A stretch of 64,000 bases of DNA from Kuschelorhynchus macadamiae (GCA_030620095.1 JAUTXW010000938.1:124001-188000), one strand, 5' to 3'. Shown: positions 12,355-24,169, counted from the first letter of the stretch. The notes: generated from the letters alone by a model not told the origin. Made by a program: numbers and translations.

Positions 12355-13526
12355 CTTGTCAATAATATTAAATAAAGGTTAAGGCCGTTTTACATGCTGC
12401 AAGTTTCTTGCAGCAAGGGGTTGCACTGCAAGATATTGCGCGCAATTTGTCTTGCAGACTGTAAAGCGGCAGTTGTATTTCAATTGCAAGTGTCAGCGTA
12501 TGCCTTTGTGCAAGTCTCTTGCAACTTGTAGGAAGACCTGCAGCATGTAAAACGTCTTTACGGCTTAACTCTTGGCAGTAATTCAAATTTTATGCGGTAA
12601 ACGTAATTACAAAAAATGTTGGGATTTTAGGTTTTTTCCCATAGCTATAACTACGCTGACCTATTTATTATTCAAAATCGCGAAGGTGCTTACTTATGAA
12701 CATTACTAGTGAGGTTATTCAATTACCGTACTGAAAAACAAAGTACAACATTAGTTTTTTAAGAATATTTCAAAAACCTTCAGGAATTTTGAGATAAGTG
12801 TAATAATAAAAAATGTTGATCTGTTAATTCTGTATGGGACAGAAAAAAAATATATATAGGGTGTTCCATTTTTCCACATTACTATTGAGTTTATTCAATT
12901 ATCGTACTGAAAAACAAAGTACAACATTAGTTTTTTAAGAATATTTCAAAAACCTTCAGGAATTTTGAGATAAGTGTAATAATGAAAAATGTTGATCTGT
13001 TAATTCTGTACCGGACAGAAAAAAAATATATAGGGTGTTCCATTTGAAAAAATGGAGAAAAATTATTTTTTATTTTGCAACGTTTGACATGGAATTTGGG
13101 TCACCCTGTATAAGTAAGACTTATAATACTCATAGCAGAATAACTATAAACCTTTTGCAGTAAGCTACTAGGTTACCTTAGCTTTTAAGATGTTTTATCT
13201 AATTTTTATAAATATTTTAAATGTAGACTATAATTTTTTTTTTCTTCGATTTTACCTTTTTTCTCCAAAACTATTAAAAAAAGAGAGATACTATTCTAGG
13301 AGTCTGTAGACTAGGTAAAGAGTGTTTCAAAAATGTAAAAAAATATAGGGTGTTCCATTTAAAAAAATACAACTCTTATGCGCCACTATTTTTTGTAACA
13401 CCCTGTATAATCAAGAATATTTTTAAAATGTGCTCTCTAATCAACAGCATATAGTGGCTTTTAAATATTTTTTCTAAAATAAATGGTTAAGGTATAATAA
13501 AAGACGGGAGGTGAGCTGCAGGACCC
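12355..13526 (-). repeat. Right inverted arm of element 1
   Basis: Mirror image of 10155-11155: it ends GTAACACCCTGTATAATC...GAGCTGCAGGACCC and contains the same two tandem units and the GGAATTTGGGTCACCCTG word. It is longer than the left arm because a small MITE (12379-12568) sits in it. Arm similarity looks high by eye, with scattered substitutions. Confidence 0.85.
12379..12568. mobile_element. 190-bp MITE flanked by TTAA (piggyBac-like)
   Basis: TTAA stands at 12379-12382 and 12565-12568. Just inside are GGCCGTTTTACATGCTGCAA and, inverted, CTGCAGCATGTAAAACGTC. The interior has several TTGCAAG/CTTGCA words. TTAA flanks are typical of piggyBac-type elements. It interrupts only the right arm of element 1; at the same place the left arm reads TTAAGGCTCGACTTAA. 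Confidence 0.65.
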
Positions 13527-13997
13527 TGTATATATAAATTCCACGCTTTAGGCAGCCTCCATTTACGATATAAATTCGTCCGGACCAGGGCCAGAAATAA
13601 TAGTAGAAAGTTAACTCATGAGGAGGGATTCCTGAAGGGGGTTTAGAGAGTGGAGCAACTCGACAGATCAATTAACCGCATTTTCTTGGACTATAACTAC
13701 ATCTATTGAGTAGTATGTTAATTGTGAAGAAGTAATTGTTTCCCATAAAGTTAGAGTTATTTCATCTGCTGTGCTCTTTTTGCCGTTAATATAGCTCGTT
13801 CTTTATACCAAGAAGCGGTTTTATTTTGACAACTTTCGAGTCCACTAGAACATTTAAGGGGTAGTTTTACCCTCTTGTAAACTGAGTTTCGAAAAATCCC
13901 TTCTTATCGAACCTCTACACCCTAAAATCAAGCTGTATGCCAAAGTTCAGCCTTTTACCTCAAGCGGTTTGAGCTCGAGCGTGAGTCAGTCTTTTAC

Positions 13998-14210
13998 CCC
14001 CGTATTCACTAAAAAGGTTTAAGGGTTAGACCAGGTCTATGTTCCATGGTACCTAAAACTCTTAGTTCTCCAGTTGTTTCGCTTATAACACTGTCATTTT
14101 GTAATTGTGACATTTAGAAAAATTATTTGGCCAATTGTTAAAAATGTCATCTTAAACCTATAACTGTCAAATTAGACCTGGTGTAAATTTAAACCTCTAG
14201 GGAATACGGG
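13998..14210. mobile_element. MITE with CCCGTATTC ends
   Basis: The left end CCCGTATTCACTAAAAAGG and the right end CCTCTAGGGAATACGGG are inverted. Just inside, TTAGACCAGGTCT pairs with AGACCTGGTGTAAAT. The length is 213 bp, non-coding. Its right end touches the LINE fragment that follows, so it probably inserted into that LINE. No clear target duplication is seen. Confidence 0.6.
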
Positions 14211-14598
14211 TGTTGTTGGAAATAGTGAGAAGATTTGTGTCCACTTTTTGGCAGATACTTTGGTTGAAGGGGATCTATTTTATACCGACAAAAAATTATA
14301 CCAACGACTCTTCAAGTAAACTTTAACGCTACATATTTCCGGTAAAAAATTGATTCCGATTTTCAGCACTTCATATGTCAAATTAGAGGCTATGAGGATG
14401 GCAACTCTTCCTTACCATTAGTCGTATCCTTTTATCCTTTTTAAGAATATTATAAACTGAAGCATTGAAATCAGGATTTGGATTAAAACATGTTTTAGAC
14501 ACTAAGCCTATATGAAATTTATTTTTGAATAGAAATTTTTGAAAACAACATTTCTTAGGCGTAAGTGATCTATTATTCCACTGTACGATATTTAACAT
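14211..14598 (-). pseudogene. LINE ORF2 fragment: AP-endonuclease N-terminus
   Basis: The minus-strand frame starts with LNIVQWNNRSLTPKK, the usual opening of the AP endonuclease of Jockey/CR1/R1-like non-LTR retrotransposons (NxRS near the start). It continues GLVSKTCFNPNPDFN, the expected SETW-type block with the catalytic Glu replaced (SKTC instead of SETW). After a frameshift at about 14420 the expected GGVAIL-like block appears as GRVAILIASNLTYE, then VKVYLKS. The endonuclease is cut short at 14211 by the MITE. It is dead: frameshift, missing catalytic Glu, truncation. Confidence 0.7.
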
Positions 14599-14789
14599 TT
14601 TGATAAATCAGAAATATGATCTATTTTGTTAGCTATCCTATATTTTATATCGTTCTCTCTGTCAAATTAATCAAAGAATTGTTACTCCTTACTTGTGTAA
14701 AATTTCTCAAATAATTTGTTTTTAAAAGTTATGAATTTCCTGTAAAAGTTTGGCAGTAAAGAAGATCCAATGGAAGGCAGAGTTGTCCT

Positions 14790-15135
14790 TACTTTTTTAC
14801 TATAGAACAATATGTTCGTTTCATGGTTATTAAAATAACGTTTTCCTAAAGCATCACATTGTTGTCGCGCACACAGTACGTTTGCATAATTTGCTAAATT
14901 ACAGGATATTGCATTGATTAAATTCTTTGGAACGCTTTCCGAAATTAAGACATTTGAATATAATTAAAAGGTAAATTTGTATAGAGGCGAACTATTTTGA
15001 AAAAGATATGTTTGTTTCACTAAAATTTAACGAAGCAACTCTACTTACTTTGAAAAATAATCCCAATAATTGCAAATGCGATTAAAATTTTTTACACATC
15101 ACGAACAGAGTTTTCATTTATATTTTGACACCGAT
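14790..15135 (+). repeat. Family B repeat, second half (out of order)
   Basis: It matches 8729-9080: ATAGAACAATATGTTCGTTT, CATTGTTGTCGCG, AATTCTTTGGAACG, TTGTATAGAGGCGA. In the contiguous copy this part follows the first half; here it precedes it. Confidence 0.65.
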
Positions 15136-15645
15136 CGAGAAATAAAATATACAAAAGTTGTAGAATTTCCCTTGTATTAACTTTTAGGAATATTTTTTTT
15201 AATCATTAAAAAGGGGAAATAAGTACATAACTTGTATTCTTTTAAATGCAACACTGTAAAATATTGTAGTAAATATACCAGGTTTTATATTTTTATCTTC
15301 GAACACATAAATGTGTAAGCAATACATTTCCATTTACCACATGTTTTTGTCAATTTCGGTGGTTAGGTAAAGATAAAGTTATGAATCCTCACGTATTCAT
15401 GATAGAAAAGAAAAGACCTATTTAGTGAACTATTTGATATATAGGGTATCCAATTTAAAAAAAATAGGTTATGCATATTTTTCTTCCTTTCATCGATTTG
15501 TTTAAGCTTTTGATAGATAATACATGAAAAATCCTACAACTTTCATATTTTAAATCTTTTTTGTAACTCCTGTAATGAGATCTGCAGTTAGGCGTCAAAA
15601 TATAAATGAATGCACTGTACCATGTGTGACGTGTATTCACACCAA
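15085..15645. repeat. Imperfect inverted repeat (foldback)
   Basis: TTCATTTATATTTTGACACC at about 15113 is inverted at about 15590 (GCGTCAAAATATAAATGAA). AAAAGTTGTAGAATTTCCC at about 15153 is inverted at about 15527 (AAAATCCTACAACTTTCAT). The spacer is about 250 bp. The short frames in the right arm are by-products. Confidence 0.5.
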
Positions 15646-15867
15646 TAGATTGCATTTAAAGCTCAGCCAATGTTTTCCCGAACTGGGTTTTAGGAATGAA
15701 ATAGCATTTCAACGAGGCAAACAGCGCGGAAAGCTTTATTATAGAAACAAAAAATCTAGGCTAAACAAGTTAGGTATATTCCTATTGTTTATTGCTTCTA
15801 CAAGGAGCATATATTTAAAATGTGTGTCTTGAAATGAGTGTTTTTAAAATAATAACATTATTTTAAA

Positions 15868-16180
15868 GTTGAAACTTTAAGTTATTGATTTATGCTATTT
15901 ACATATTGAAAAAAAATCAAAAATTACAATAACAATAGAATTTATATTTAGAAAATTAATATAATTTGAAATATTCTCGGGTCAGGTGATCCTATTTAAT
16001 AGGTTGAAAAAGAAAAAGAGAAATCCTAACCAATTATTGTGCACTCATCTGCAAATACAAACAATTCGATCAAGTTTACTTGGTAAAGGAAGATACCAGA
16101 CTCTCCTCGTTATAGATTACAACATGGCTACAACAAACACGACACTCCTGTGTTATAAGCCAAGATTTCAAGATAATATA
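15868..16180 (+). repeat. Family B repeat, first half (out of order)
   Basis: It matches 8405-8730: TATGCTATTTACATATTGAA, TGCAAATACAAACAATTCG, AACACGACACTCCTGTGTTA. It ends in CAAGATTTCAAGATA, at the same point where the family continues in the contiguous copy. Confidence 0.65.
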
Positions 16181-16473
16181 AATTTCTGCTTATTAAAAAA
16201 ATAAGTTTGGCTGTAAAAAAATTCCATATAATATACAAGTTGCGCAAAAAACACGCAAATCAAGCAAGTGAAATAAAAATATTGGGAAATCAAATTTTCT
16301 TAGATAGCCAATTTGGAGAACTTAAAAATTTTAAGTTTTTATGTATGAAGTGAGATTTTAAGGTTTAATGGTCAATAAGAAAATTTCAAATGACGCATTT
16401 TTTCACATATTTATTATAAAAATAAAACCTTTTTCAAGTTGGCTGGTTTAAATGTTGGAATTTCAATCTTTAA

Positions 16474-16615
16474 CTTCCCTTGTAAAAGGGAAGTATTGTA
16501 ATCGTGAAAACTACTTGTCCGATATTGAATTTTGGTCAAAATTAAGGTCATCTGGGTATGACCTGTTAATATTTTAGTAAAATCCTGTAGTGGCCTAGTG
16601 AAATATTAAACAAAT
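16474..16615 (-). repeat. Family A repeat, copy 6 (fragment)
   Basis: It opens with ACTTCCCTTGTAAAAGGGAA, itself a small palindrome of the family terminus, then TATTGTAATCGTGAAAA, ACTACTTGTCCGATAT and GTAGTGGCCTAGTGA. This is the minus-strand order of a single terminal unit. Confidence 0.7.
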
Positions 16616-16969
16616 TATTACTAAAAAAACACTTATCCAATTTGTGTTTATTGAGATACATAGACCTAGTACATTTATATACTTTTTGTTTATGTTTTTA
16701 GTGTTATATTTTTTTAAATAAAATATAAAATAAACTTAGGTGGAAACTGTACGAATCTGGATACTGGAACTTTGGCTTCCTTGATAACTGCTCGTCAAGT
16801 CATTGGGGGAACGTCGACTGATCGCTAGCTGGTATTTTTTTATGGTGAGATTTAATATTTTGTTACCGACATAATACAATTTATTTATAACAATATATTG
16901 ATAAACACAACCCTAATAATATAAATATTGTTATTTAAGTACTTAGTACAAAGTTTAAAATCCGCTTAC

Positions 16970-17130
16970 CAACAAAACACTGATCAAACGCAATGCAACG
17001 TTCACAATAAGCAGATCGAATTCCAAGACACGTCAAAAACTCTCGATGATATCGCCTCTTATCGAGACACAGAAAACAAAACAAAAACCTGCTAAAAACT
17101 CGAGTCTTCTGAAGAATCGCAAGTTTGTTT
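16970..17130 (-). promoter_or_regulatory. Candidate minus-strand 5' exon with splice donor
   Basis: On the minus strand the segment ends in TTGTTG|GTAAGCGG, a good donor, at 16970/16969. Some 15 nt before it lies GATCAGTG, close to the arthropod initiator (TCAGT). Upstream is a GC-moderate stretch. It would be a very short non-coding first exon. The evidence is only motif-level. Confidence 0.18.
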
Positions 17131-17620
17131 TTTTTTCCACTAAAGTTTTTGTTTTGTCTCAGTTTTGCCCGTTTGGTGAAAAACCAGCATTTGAGGTTTA
17201 CTTGCTCAAAAAATACAATTACAATTCGAGATGACTATTTCATTAGAGCGTTTTACATTGGCGATATTCCATGACAATTAGCTGTTTTCTAGTAATAACG
17301 AAACTGACAAAATCAATATGCTGTAATTACATCGACAAACTTTTGTTGGGTTAGGAACTCTTTAATTATTTCCTTGGCAATTTAAAATTTTTTTTAATGA
17401 ATATTTTGGGGTTTTCCTCGTAAAATAGTCATGTCAAATACCACCCGAGAAAAACATTTTTGCAAGGAAAATTTTTCTCTTGTTCAACTTACGCGCATGA
17501 TATTTTTACGAAAACCAGTGGCCTGAAGGCTCGTAATTTCGTTAAAAAATGTCATTCCCCAAATTGCCTAGCAACACATTTTCATTACATTCAATTCTTT
17601 CAAAATTTTCTCCTTTCTTA
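17131..17620. other. No gene seen
   Basis: Nothing assignable in this AT-rich stretch. Confidence 0.5.
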
Positions 17621-17621
17621 T

Positions 17622-18190
17622 ATATGATTATTTCCTTTCTATTAATTTTGACCAATTGCTGATAAGAATTCCTACCTCATATGTAATTTCGAAGTGAAAA
17701 AAATTACCTGACATAACCATCAGCAGTCTTTCCGGAGAAAAAGTCATAAATAGTAGTTTATGTAACAAGTCCGGAAAATATTATTTTTTGGACGAGTAGA
17801 TGAGATTCCCGGATTAGGCCAGACTTCCTGGACCAAGCCAGAAAAGCGCTTCTCAAAGAAAAAGCGTTCGGGAAATGGGTACTTTCCGGACGGTTGTTGC
17901 AAGTTAAAATAAGTATGAAGTAATGCTTTTTAGTTTAATAATTATTGTTTTTACCGTTGCTTTATATAAAAATAGTATTTATTGAACTCAGGAGATCTTA
18001 CCAGATATATCTCGTGTACGGTGCATACAATTTTTCCTTTAAATTAGAATACCTGCTTCTGAGAAAATTGTTTAACAAATACTATTCGCGCAAGTGGAAA
18101 AATCCTCGTCTTAAGTTGTTTGTTAAACAAATTACTTAGAAATTCGTTTTTCCGGAAAAATTAGATGCATTAGGGATATTACCCTCGAGA
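17622..18190 (+). repeat. Family C dispersed repeat, copy 1
   Basis: It matches the reverse complement of 59290-59645: TTCCTTTCTATTAATTTTGA, TTACCTGACATAACC, AAGTTAAAATAAGTATGAAG, and the end TCCGGAAAAATTAGATGC followed by AGGGATATTACCCTCGA. This copy has two internal segments missing from the other. Non-coding, class unknown. Confidence 0.65.
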
Positions 18191-18199
18191 AAAAATGGT

Positions 18200-20255
18200 T
18201 TTACCATACAAAAGTAAAGGAAAATGCTATAAAAAAGTAATTTAGAATCACTTCCACAGCCATATTCTATATTGTCAATTTTTTTTTTCCTAAGGTGTAG
18301 GATACAGGTACATTGAGAATAATAAAAGTATTAAAGTATAAATACATGTATACCAATTAGGGCGAAAAGGAACCAATTCTGGCCTGCTACGACTTGAAAG
18401 CCATCCACTGATACTGATACTATTTTCCAATAATAACAATGTATGTTTAAAAAAAAATAGTCGGAAAACGGCAAAACACGTCTAAACTATTTTGTCTTTT
18501 TGTATAGAATTTTTTTTTCGTTAGCGCTGGGAATGCAATTGCCCTCTCCAATCAAAAATATATTTTATTTGAAAAGTCGTTAGTTTTTTTAAAAAACTGC
18601 GTCAAATATGTATATAAAAACCCTTTTTTACATCAACACATTAAATTTGTCTTACTTTTTGCATATCATTTTTTTACCTATACCGGGTGGTTCTAGGAAA
18701 TGAAATAGCCCCAAAATGGATTCTTTAAAATTTATTTCATAAACGGTTAGCATTCTTAGAAAACGGCAATACTCGTCAAATATATTTTTTGCGTCAATTG
18801 CAAATTTCAAGTAATGAAAAAAATTATTGGCCTATATATAAGCGATAGTTCTATGCTAACCAAAACACATTTTTTCATTGGTTATACGAGGCGCATAATT
18901 TTAAAATTGCTGTGGGGTCTACAGAGCGGCCACAAAGATGACCAAATCATATGTATTTTGAAATTAAAAAACATGATCGTCATATAGACGCCACAAGTTA
19001 AGTTTAAACTACTGATACATAATTCCAACTCAGGTAATAATTCCAACTTAGGTACTATCCAATAGAAACCTTAGCATGGATATCTAAATGTTTCGAGAGG
19101 AAATTAATTGCACTTAATTTGTTTGTCATCTGCAACCCTTTTTTATTTCTATCTATTTAAAATAAAATTTATATTTGTTTGTTTATAATTCCTAAACATA
19201 CAAAGTCTTGTTATATCAAATGCTATCGATTTTAGGCGGAATTCAAAAACGCAAAAATATATAGGGCAGTATAAATATGAACCAATATAGACGTGGATTA
19301 AGATATATGGTAACAACTTTTTTTTAAATTCTAGTTTTCCAAAAAAATATAAACTTAAACAGGTTTAAAACCAGTTCATTGCTAGAAAAAGTTTTCAGTA
19401 ACGACCAAACTTTATGTAGTCTGCATTGGTCTCTTACTATAGTAATTTTTGTTGTGCAGACCCATACGTTCTTTCATTAGTTTCATGACGCATTGCAAAT
19501 AAATAATGCATGATAACTTTCCGACACTGTTACCGTCTTTCAAAATGTTTTAGGAAGTCTACTCACGGGGAATGCTCATCAAATTTTTCTCTAACTCGAC
19601 GACGTTATTTTAAGTTTCATCTTCTATGTAAAATAGCAACAATTTTTGGGTCGAAGGTTCTAAAAAAAATTAATACAAGAACATACTACAGCTAAATTAA
19701 AATATAATCTCATCCTATACAATTACTGCGGCTCCACTTACAGTAAAATAGCAAGAGAAAAAAACTATTTAATAATAAAACATTTACAGCCATATTTACT
19801 GTAATACACAAATGTGTGTTTGAGTAGGTAAATTGTGTTGCTTTAATTCTACATACTATTGATAATTGTTAGGCTATTTTTATTAAATTAGTTATGTTTT
19901 TATTTGTAAATATTTTAACAGATAGGTATGGTGAGCCCGCGTCTGAGATATTTATCAATGCATATTTGAATCTTTATGTCTTTCTCTTTCTATATTTGGA
20001 AATAAATATTCCGCACGTCGACAATTCCATCTAACCCGTAATCACTACCAGTAGCTTATTCATCTTTCAGGACATGTGTTTTCGAGAATATTTAGGAATA
20101 CAAAGTGTTTTGAAAAACACTTTCTAGCTTTTGCAACACAAAATCATTCTTTACTTACAAATTACAATTATTTCAAATATATGAATAGAGAATTGCAGGT
20201 TTGATAATTTAGCAGCGTTGAAGACACAGTTTGTTAGAATAAAAAAAATATTTAA
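18200..20255. other. No gene seen
   Basis: Two kilobases of AT-rich sequence without a supported gene. Frames up to about 60 codons occur but show no motif. Confidence 0.5.
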
Positions 20256-20257
20256 AA

Positions 20258-20985
20258 AAAAATCGGTAAATTTCCTTTACCCGGAACTTCCCTCGTTATG
20301 AATATATCCTTTTATTAGGAATAGTAAAGTGTGACCTAATTTAGTTCAGTACATAGTTATTCAGGAGCACATTCTCTTTTCAAACATTTTTATTGGATAC
20401 CATTACGTATTGGATTCTTACCAATATTTTATCAGTTTCTACCTCTGCTACACTTGATTGGATTTTTACCAACATATTACCAGGTCATCCCCATGTGAGC
20501 CTTAATTTTTGACTAAAATTTGAGGTCAATCTGATGAGTAGTTTTCAAGCTATGCCGCGAATTGATAGACAGACAGACAAACCGATAGACGGATTGATGG
20601 AATTGATAGCCAAAAATTGATACCAAAATTTTACCAGTCGATTCCTACATTTCCGATACTTGATTTTTGTGCAAAATTTGAACTAAATTGGATAAGCACT
20701 TTTTGGTAATTATTTTTTTAACATTTGGTTTGGTTGTTACCAGGTCATCCCCATATGATCCTTAATCTTTGACCAAAATTTGAAGTCTATCGGGTGAGTT
20801 GTTTTTTACTTATGCCGTGAACAGGCAGACCGACAGACTGTCAGATCGACAGACCGACGGAATCGAGAAAACATGTTTTTCGTCATCTGTGCACCCTAAA
20901 ACGTAAAGATCTGAAAAAATCTCGGAGGGTGATTTTTTCACGATTACAATACTTTCTTTTTACGAGGGAAGTAAAAATTATGATA
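20258..20985 (+). repeat. Family A repeat, copy 7 (best complete copy)
   Basis: The head reads AATCGGTAAATTTCCTTTAC, CCGGAACTTCCCTCGTTATG, TTAGGAATAGTAAAGTGTGA. Inside are repeated TTTTTACCAA...ATTACCAG phrases, CCCCATATGATCCTTAAT, and a GACAGACAGAC stretch. The tail is GGAGGGTGATTTTTTCACGA, TTACAATACTTTC, TTTTTACGAGGGAAGTAAAA. ACTTCCCTCGT near the start and ACGAGGGAAGT near the end form a terminal inverted repeat. Confidence 0.85.
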
Positions 20986-20989
20986 CATC

Positions 20990-22305
20990 TGGAACTTCTT
21001 AGGAATATTATCCTGTATAAGTATTTTAATTTTCTTATTTATGATTTTAAAAAAAAATTAAATATTTCACGATTCTGCTTTTTGCATATAGGCAATTTCG
21101 TTTACTAATAATTAATAACAAATGGACAAAGGGTTTTAAAAATTCTTCATTATAGGTGAATTGTACTCTATTTTTTTTTCTGTTTTATCATGTTTTTCTC
21201 AACGGAGTATTGTTTCCCTTTACATACATTATTTAAACGCAAATACACATCTAAAATTATTAATCATAGGACCTAAGTAAACGGTTCGCTATATTAAGTC
21301 GGTCTCTAGGGTTATAATTGATAATGAAAAATGCAATAAAATACATAGTCCCATATGTCTTATAAAATAATGGTCTATTTGGTAACTTTAGGTCACAATT
21401 TTCCCAACCCTTTTTCAAAATTCTCTCCTAGAAGAATTCTCACAACTTAATAATAAATTAAAATAATGAAAATTAAAGCTATGTTTACTGATATGGCATC
21501 CTCGGGGGCATTGAATTTTGGGTATATCTTTAGATATTTGATGGTTTTTCATTTCTTAATAATTCTGCTAAGCATTAGGCACGGCCTAACAAATTCAACA
21601 TTTGTGATATATACATTTTAAAAATTGTTTGTATATTAGGTAAGTCACACAAGAAAAATTTCCTTAATGAGCTTTGTGTAATAACCATTTGCATATCGCA
21701 AAACATTTTATTCAACATTCCAATGTTGCTTTTTAGTAAATAATTATTAAAATAATTATAATTTCAAAATTCAAAACTTCTATTTAACAAAAAATTGGAA
21801 CAATTAAAAAACTGGGGAATTAAGACAGACACGAAAGGTGTAAATTAAGATATTTTGCTGTCACATTTGCTTTAACTTAAGCGATAAACTAGCTTTATAT
21901 AGTCTATAGGTCATATTGAAGACTACCTTGAAAGTTTACAGGAATATTGTAATTTCTTAATTCGGAAGATTAATGACATTTCTTATAAGCATTTCAAACC
22001 CAAAAAATTCAAGGTTCTAGAAGACGTAAATATCAACCAGTATTTTTTCATGTTTGTACTGCTTTAGTTTGCTGTGGTTATAATTTCTTGATATATTCTT
22101 CTAAGTTGCGAATTAGTTTTGTAATAAAAATTTAAAAAATAGTGTAACTTGAATGCTTATTTTTTGCTGTTGTGGTTATCGGCAAGTAGCAACAAAATTA
22201 TACCTTTGAATCAGTCTGAATTGAGAAAGGGTTTCATTACGGTAGCTGTGTTTTTCATGACGTTACATATTTGCGGTTTTAAGGTGCTGATTTTAAATTC
22301 TGAGA
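20990..22305. other. No gene seen
   Basis: AT-rich, with no motif or repeat that I can assign. Confidence 0.5.
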
Positions 22306-22309
22306 ATAT

Positions 22310-22555
22310 TATTCTTATATGCACATTTTGTCAACCAACCTAAGAAAGATGCTAGTAGAGTTTTTTGTCCTATCTGATTTCAATTATTGTATCTTTGTCT
22401 ATGGTCTTTCCTCAACATCAAAAATCAACAGAAAATTCAAAAAGTACAAAACTCCTGTGTTCGTTACATTTTCGGTCTTCGAAAGAAAGACATGTGACTG
22501 ACCTTTTCCGGAGAAGATTTGCATATCAAAATAGAAAGTATTCCTGCTGAACCAA
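22310..22555 (+). pseudogene. LINE ORF2 fragment: reverse-transcriptase thumb region
   Basis: One frame reads FVLSDFNYCIFVYG, a good match to the SHFNYCDxVYG block downstream of the reverse-transcriptase core in Jockey/CR1-like LINEs. A second frame continues with a KSTENSKSTKLLC then SSKERHVTDLFRRR stretch, where a QNSCLRFIFGxRKxDH-type block is expected. At least one frameshift separates them. About 80 codons survive and no 3' tail is recognisable. Confidence 0.6.
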
Positions 22556-22559
22556 GAGT

Positions 22560-23200
22560 AGTGTTAATACTTTTGCAGTCATCACTTGTAAGTTTAATTA
22601 AGTTGAGGTTTGTTTAGAGCAGAGGTGTCTTTCCCATTTACATAGTACGCATATAGGTTTGTTACATTTTTTCCTTCCGTTTTTATGTAGATTTAGTTGT
22701 GTCATACAACATTTTTACTGTTTAATGTGAGTTTTGTATAATTGTGACATTTAGTTACTTTTAATTTTTTTTCATTGTGTTTCATTATTCATTTCATTTC
22801 ATTTTTCGGCAACTTTAGTCTTGTACGTCACAAAGACGTCAGTATTTTGATGTCTTTTTGATAACAATTGCGTGACAACCTTGCGACATCGCATTAAGGT
22901 CTAGGTATAAAATATTTCGTGTAGGTAATAACGATCTAAAAAAGTAACTTCAGCCTGGAATCTAAACGGGTTGTCTTGACGGATATTAGCTCTTATTTTC
23001 TAATAGTTCAATTTTAAATCATTTATCTAAGCTAACTATTTTATCCGATTTATAGTTCATCACACCATTAAATTTCACATTTGCCACAAAAAATTATACG
23101 TTCCCCAGGCGCCATCTATTTGTACGTCGTTCTTTTGTGTTTTCCTGAGATCTTGTTTATTTTTAACCCCTTAATTTTTATTAGTGTTGCAAAACTGAAA
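22560..23200. other. No gene seen
   Basis: AT-rich. ATTTCATTTCATTTT is a low-complexity stretch at about 22787. Nothing else is assignable. Confidence 0.5.
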
Positions 23201-23235
23201 ACTGTACAGGGGAGTGGAAAAGACAAACGAATAAT

Positions 23236-23311
23236 ATAATATAAAAGAAGCCACCGGCACCAGTTGAGTTAGTTGAATGGCAAACGTCAAACGACATTTC
23301 TATGCAACTGG
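23236..23311 (+). promoter_or_regulatory. TATA-like motif and short candidate first exon
   Basis: AATATAATATAAAAGAAG at about 23233-23250 looks like a TATA box. CACCAGTTGAG about 20 bp downstream could be an initiator. An ATG at 23276 starts MANVKRHFYAT and runs into G|GTAAGAA, a splice-donor match, at 23311/23312. A TATA box, initiator, ATG and donor in the right order is suggestive, but every piece is short. Confidence 0.2.
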
Positions 23312-23703
23312 TAAGAAAATTAAACTATTATGGTCTATATACACTGTTGCAAAACAGTTTTTCTATGTTTAAAGGGATATTTTGAACACAGTTGATGTAT
23401 GCTTAACTGCATTTATATTTTTCTAAAAATGTTCTCATATAATTTATTTAATCGCATAAGTTGCTTATGCGTTTTATAAATGAAGAACACGTTAGTGAAG
23501 TAAATGCTAAGTATTTTTTTTGTAAAAAATAAACAAAAAACTTTGAAACTACCACGACTATACAGATCGTTCTTAAAGTCATAAAAACATTTAATTTGAA
23601 AATAATATCACCAGAGGAACTTAAATGTTTTTGACACATTTTAGACAATTTGGGAAAAGCCCTTTAGAAAGAAGAAAACAAGCTTAACTCACCAGCAACT
23701 TGA

Positions 23704-23827
23704 ATGCTACTGATAATAAAATACATGGTTCCAAAAGAGAGCCCAAAACGAGAACGTAAAAGAAAAGGGGATAGCGAAACTGATGAGGAGAGCACATATC
23801 AAAGATCTCTTAACTTCCTATTGATAG
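23704..23827 (+). other. Exon-like frame with basic nuclear-localisation-like stretch
   Basis: From ATG at 23704 (or 23725) the frame encodes VPKESPKRERKRKGDSETDE and then STYQRSLNFLLI. It ends at ATAG|GTATGT, a good splice donor, at 23827/23828. The KRERKRK cluster resembles a nuclear localisation signal and the composition is protein-like, unlike the AT-rich flanks. The (TA)n array and LTR start 16 bp after the donor, so any intron would contain the retroelement. Family unknown. Confidence 0.3.
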
Positions 23828-23840
23828 GTATGTAGTTACA

Positions 23841-23842
<2 letters not shown>

Positions 23843-23888
<46 letters not shown>
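23843..23888. repeat. (TA)n microsatellite
   Basis: About 46 bp of AT dinucleotides that directly abut the outer edge of the LTR. Confidence 0.97.
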
Positions 23889-23891
<3 letters not shown>

Positions 23892-24169
23892 AGGAAGCAT
23901 GGCAGAAAAACACAAAAATAATACTTTTTAACTTTTATTAAAATAAAAAATCGGAAAAGTACATTTTTTCATAATTCGCATCCCAGCGTTCTTCGCGCAC
24001 TGTTTTCATATTTTTTGCTGAATGCCAATCGCGGCGCAAGGGAGTGGTCCCGGTGCTAAACTTAACCGGAAGTGGCGCTAGCGGTAATTGGCGGCAATTC
24101 AAATTCAAAAACTTGGCGGGAAAAACACTTTATTGGGATTTAGAATGTTATTAATAGATTTATTCTACA
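23889..24169 (-). repeat. 281-bp LTR of the Ty3/gypsy relic (3' LTR)
   Basis: The segment has LTR-type ends TGTAG...CTACA and lies just downstream of the integrase gene on the minus strand, so it is the 3' LTR. On the minus strand it opens TGTAGAATAAATC and closes CATGCTTCCTACA. A purine-leaning stretch (AGGATGGCCGAG) lies directly inside it, where the polypurine tract should be. No matching 5' LTR was found in the window. Confidence 0.65.
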
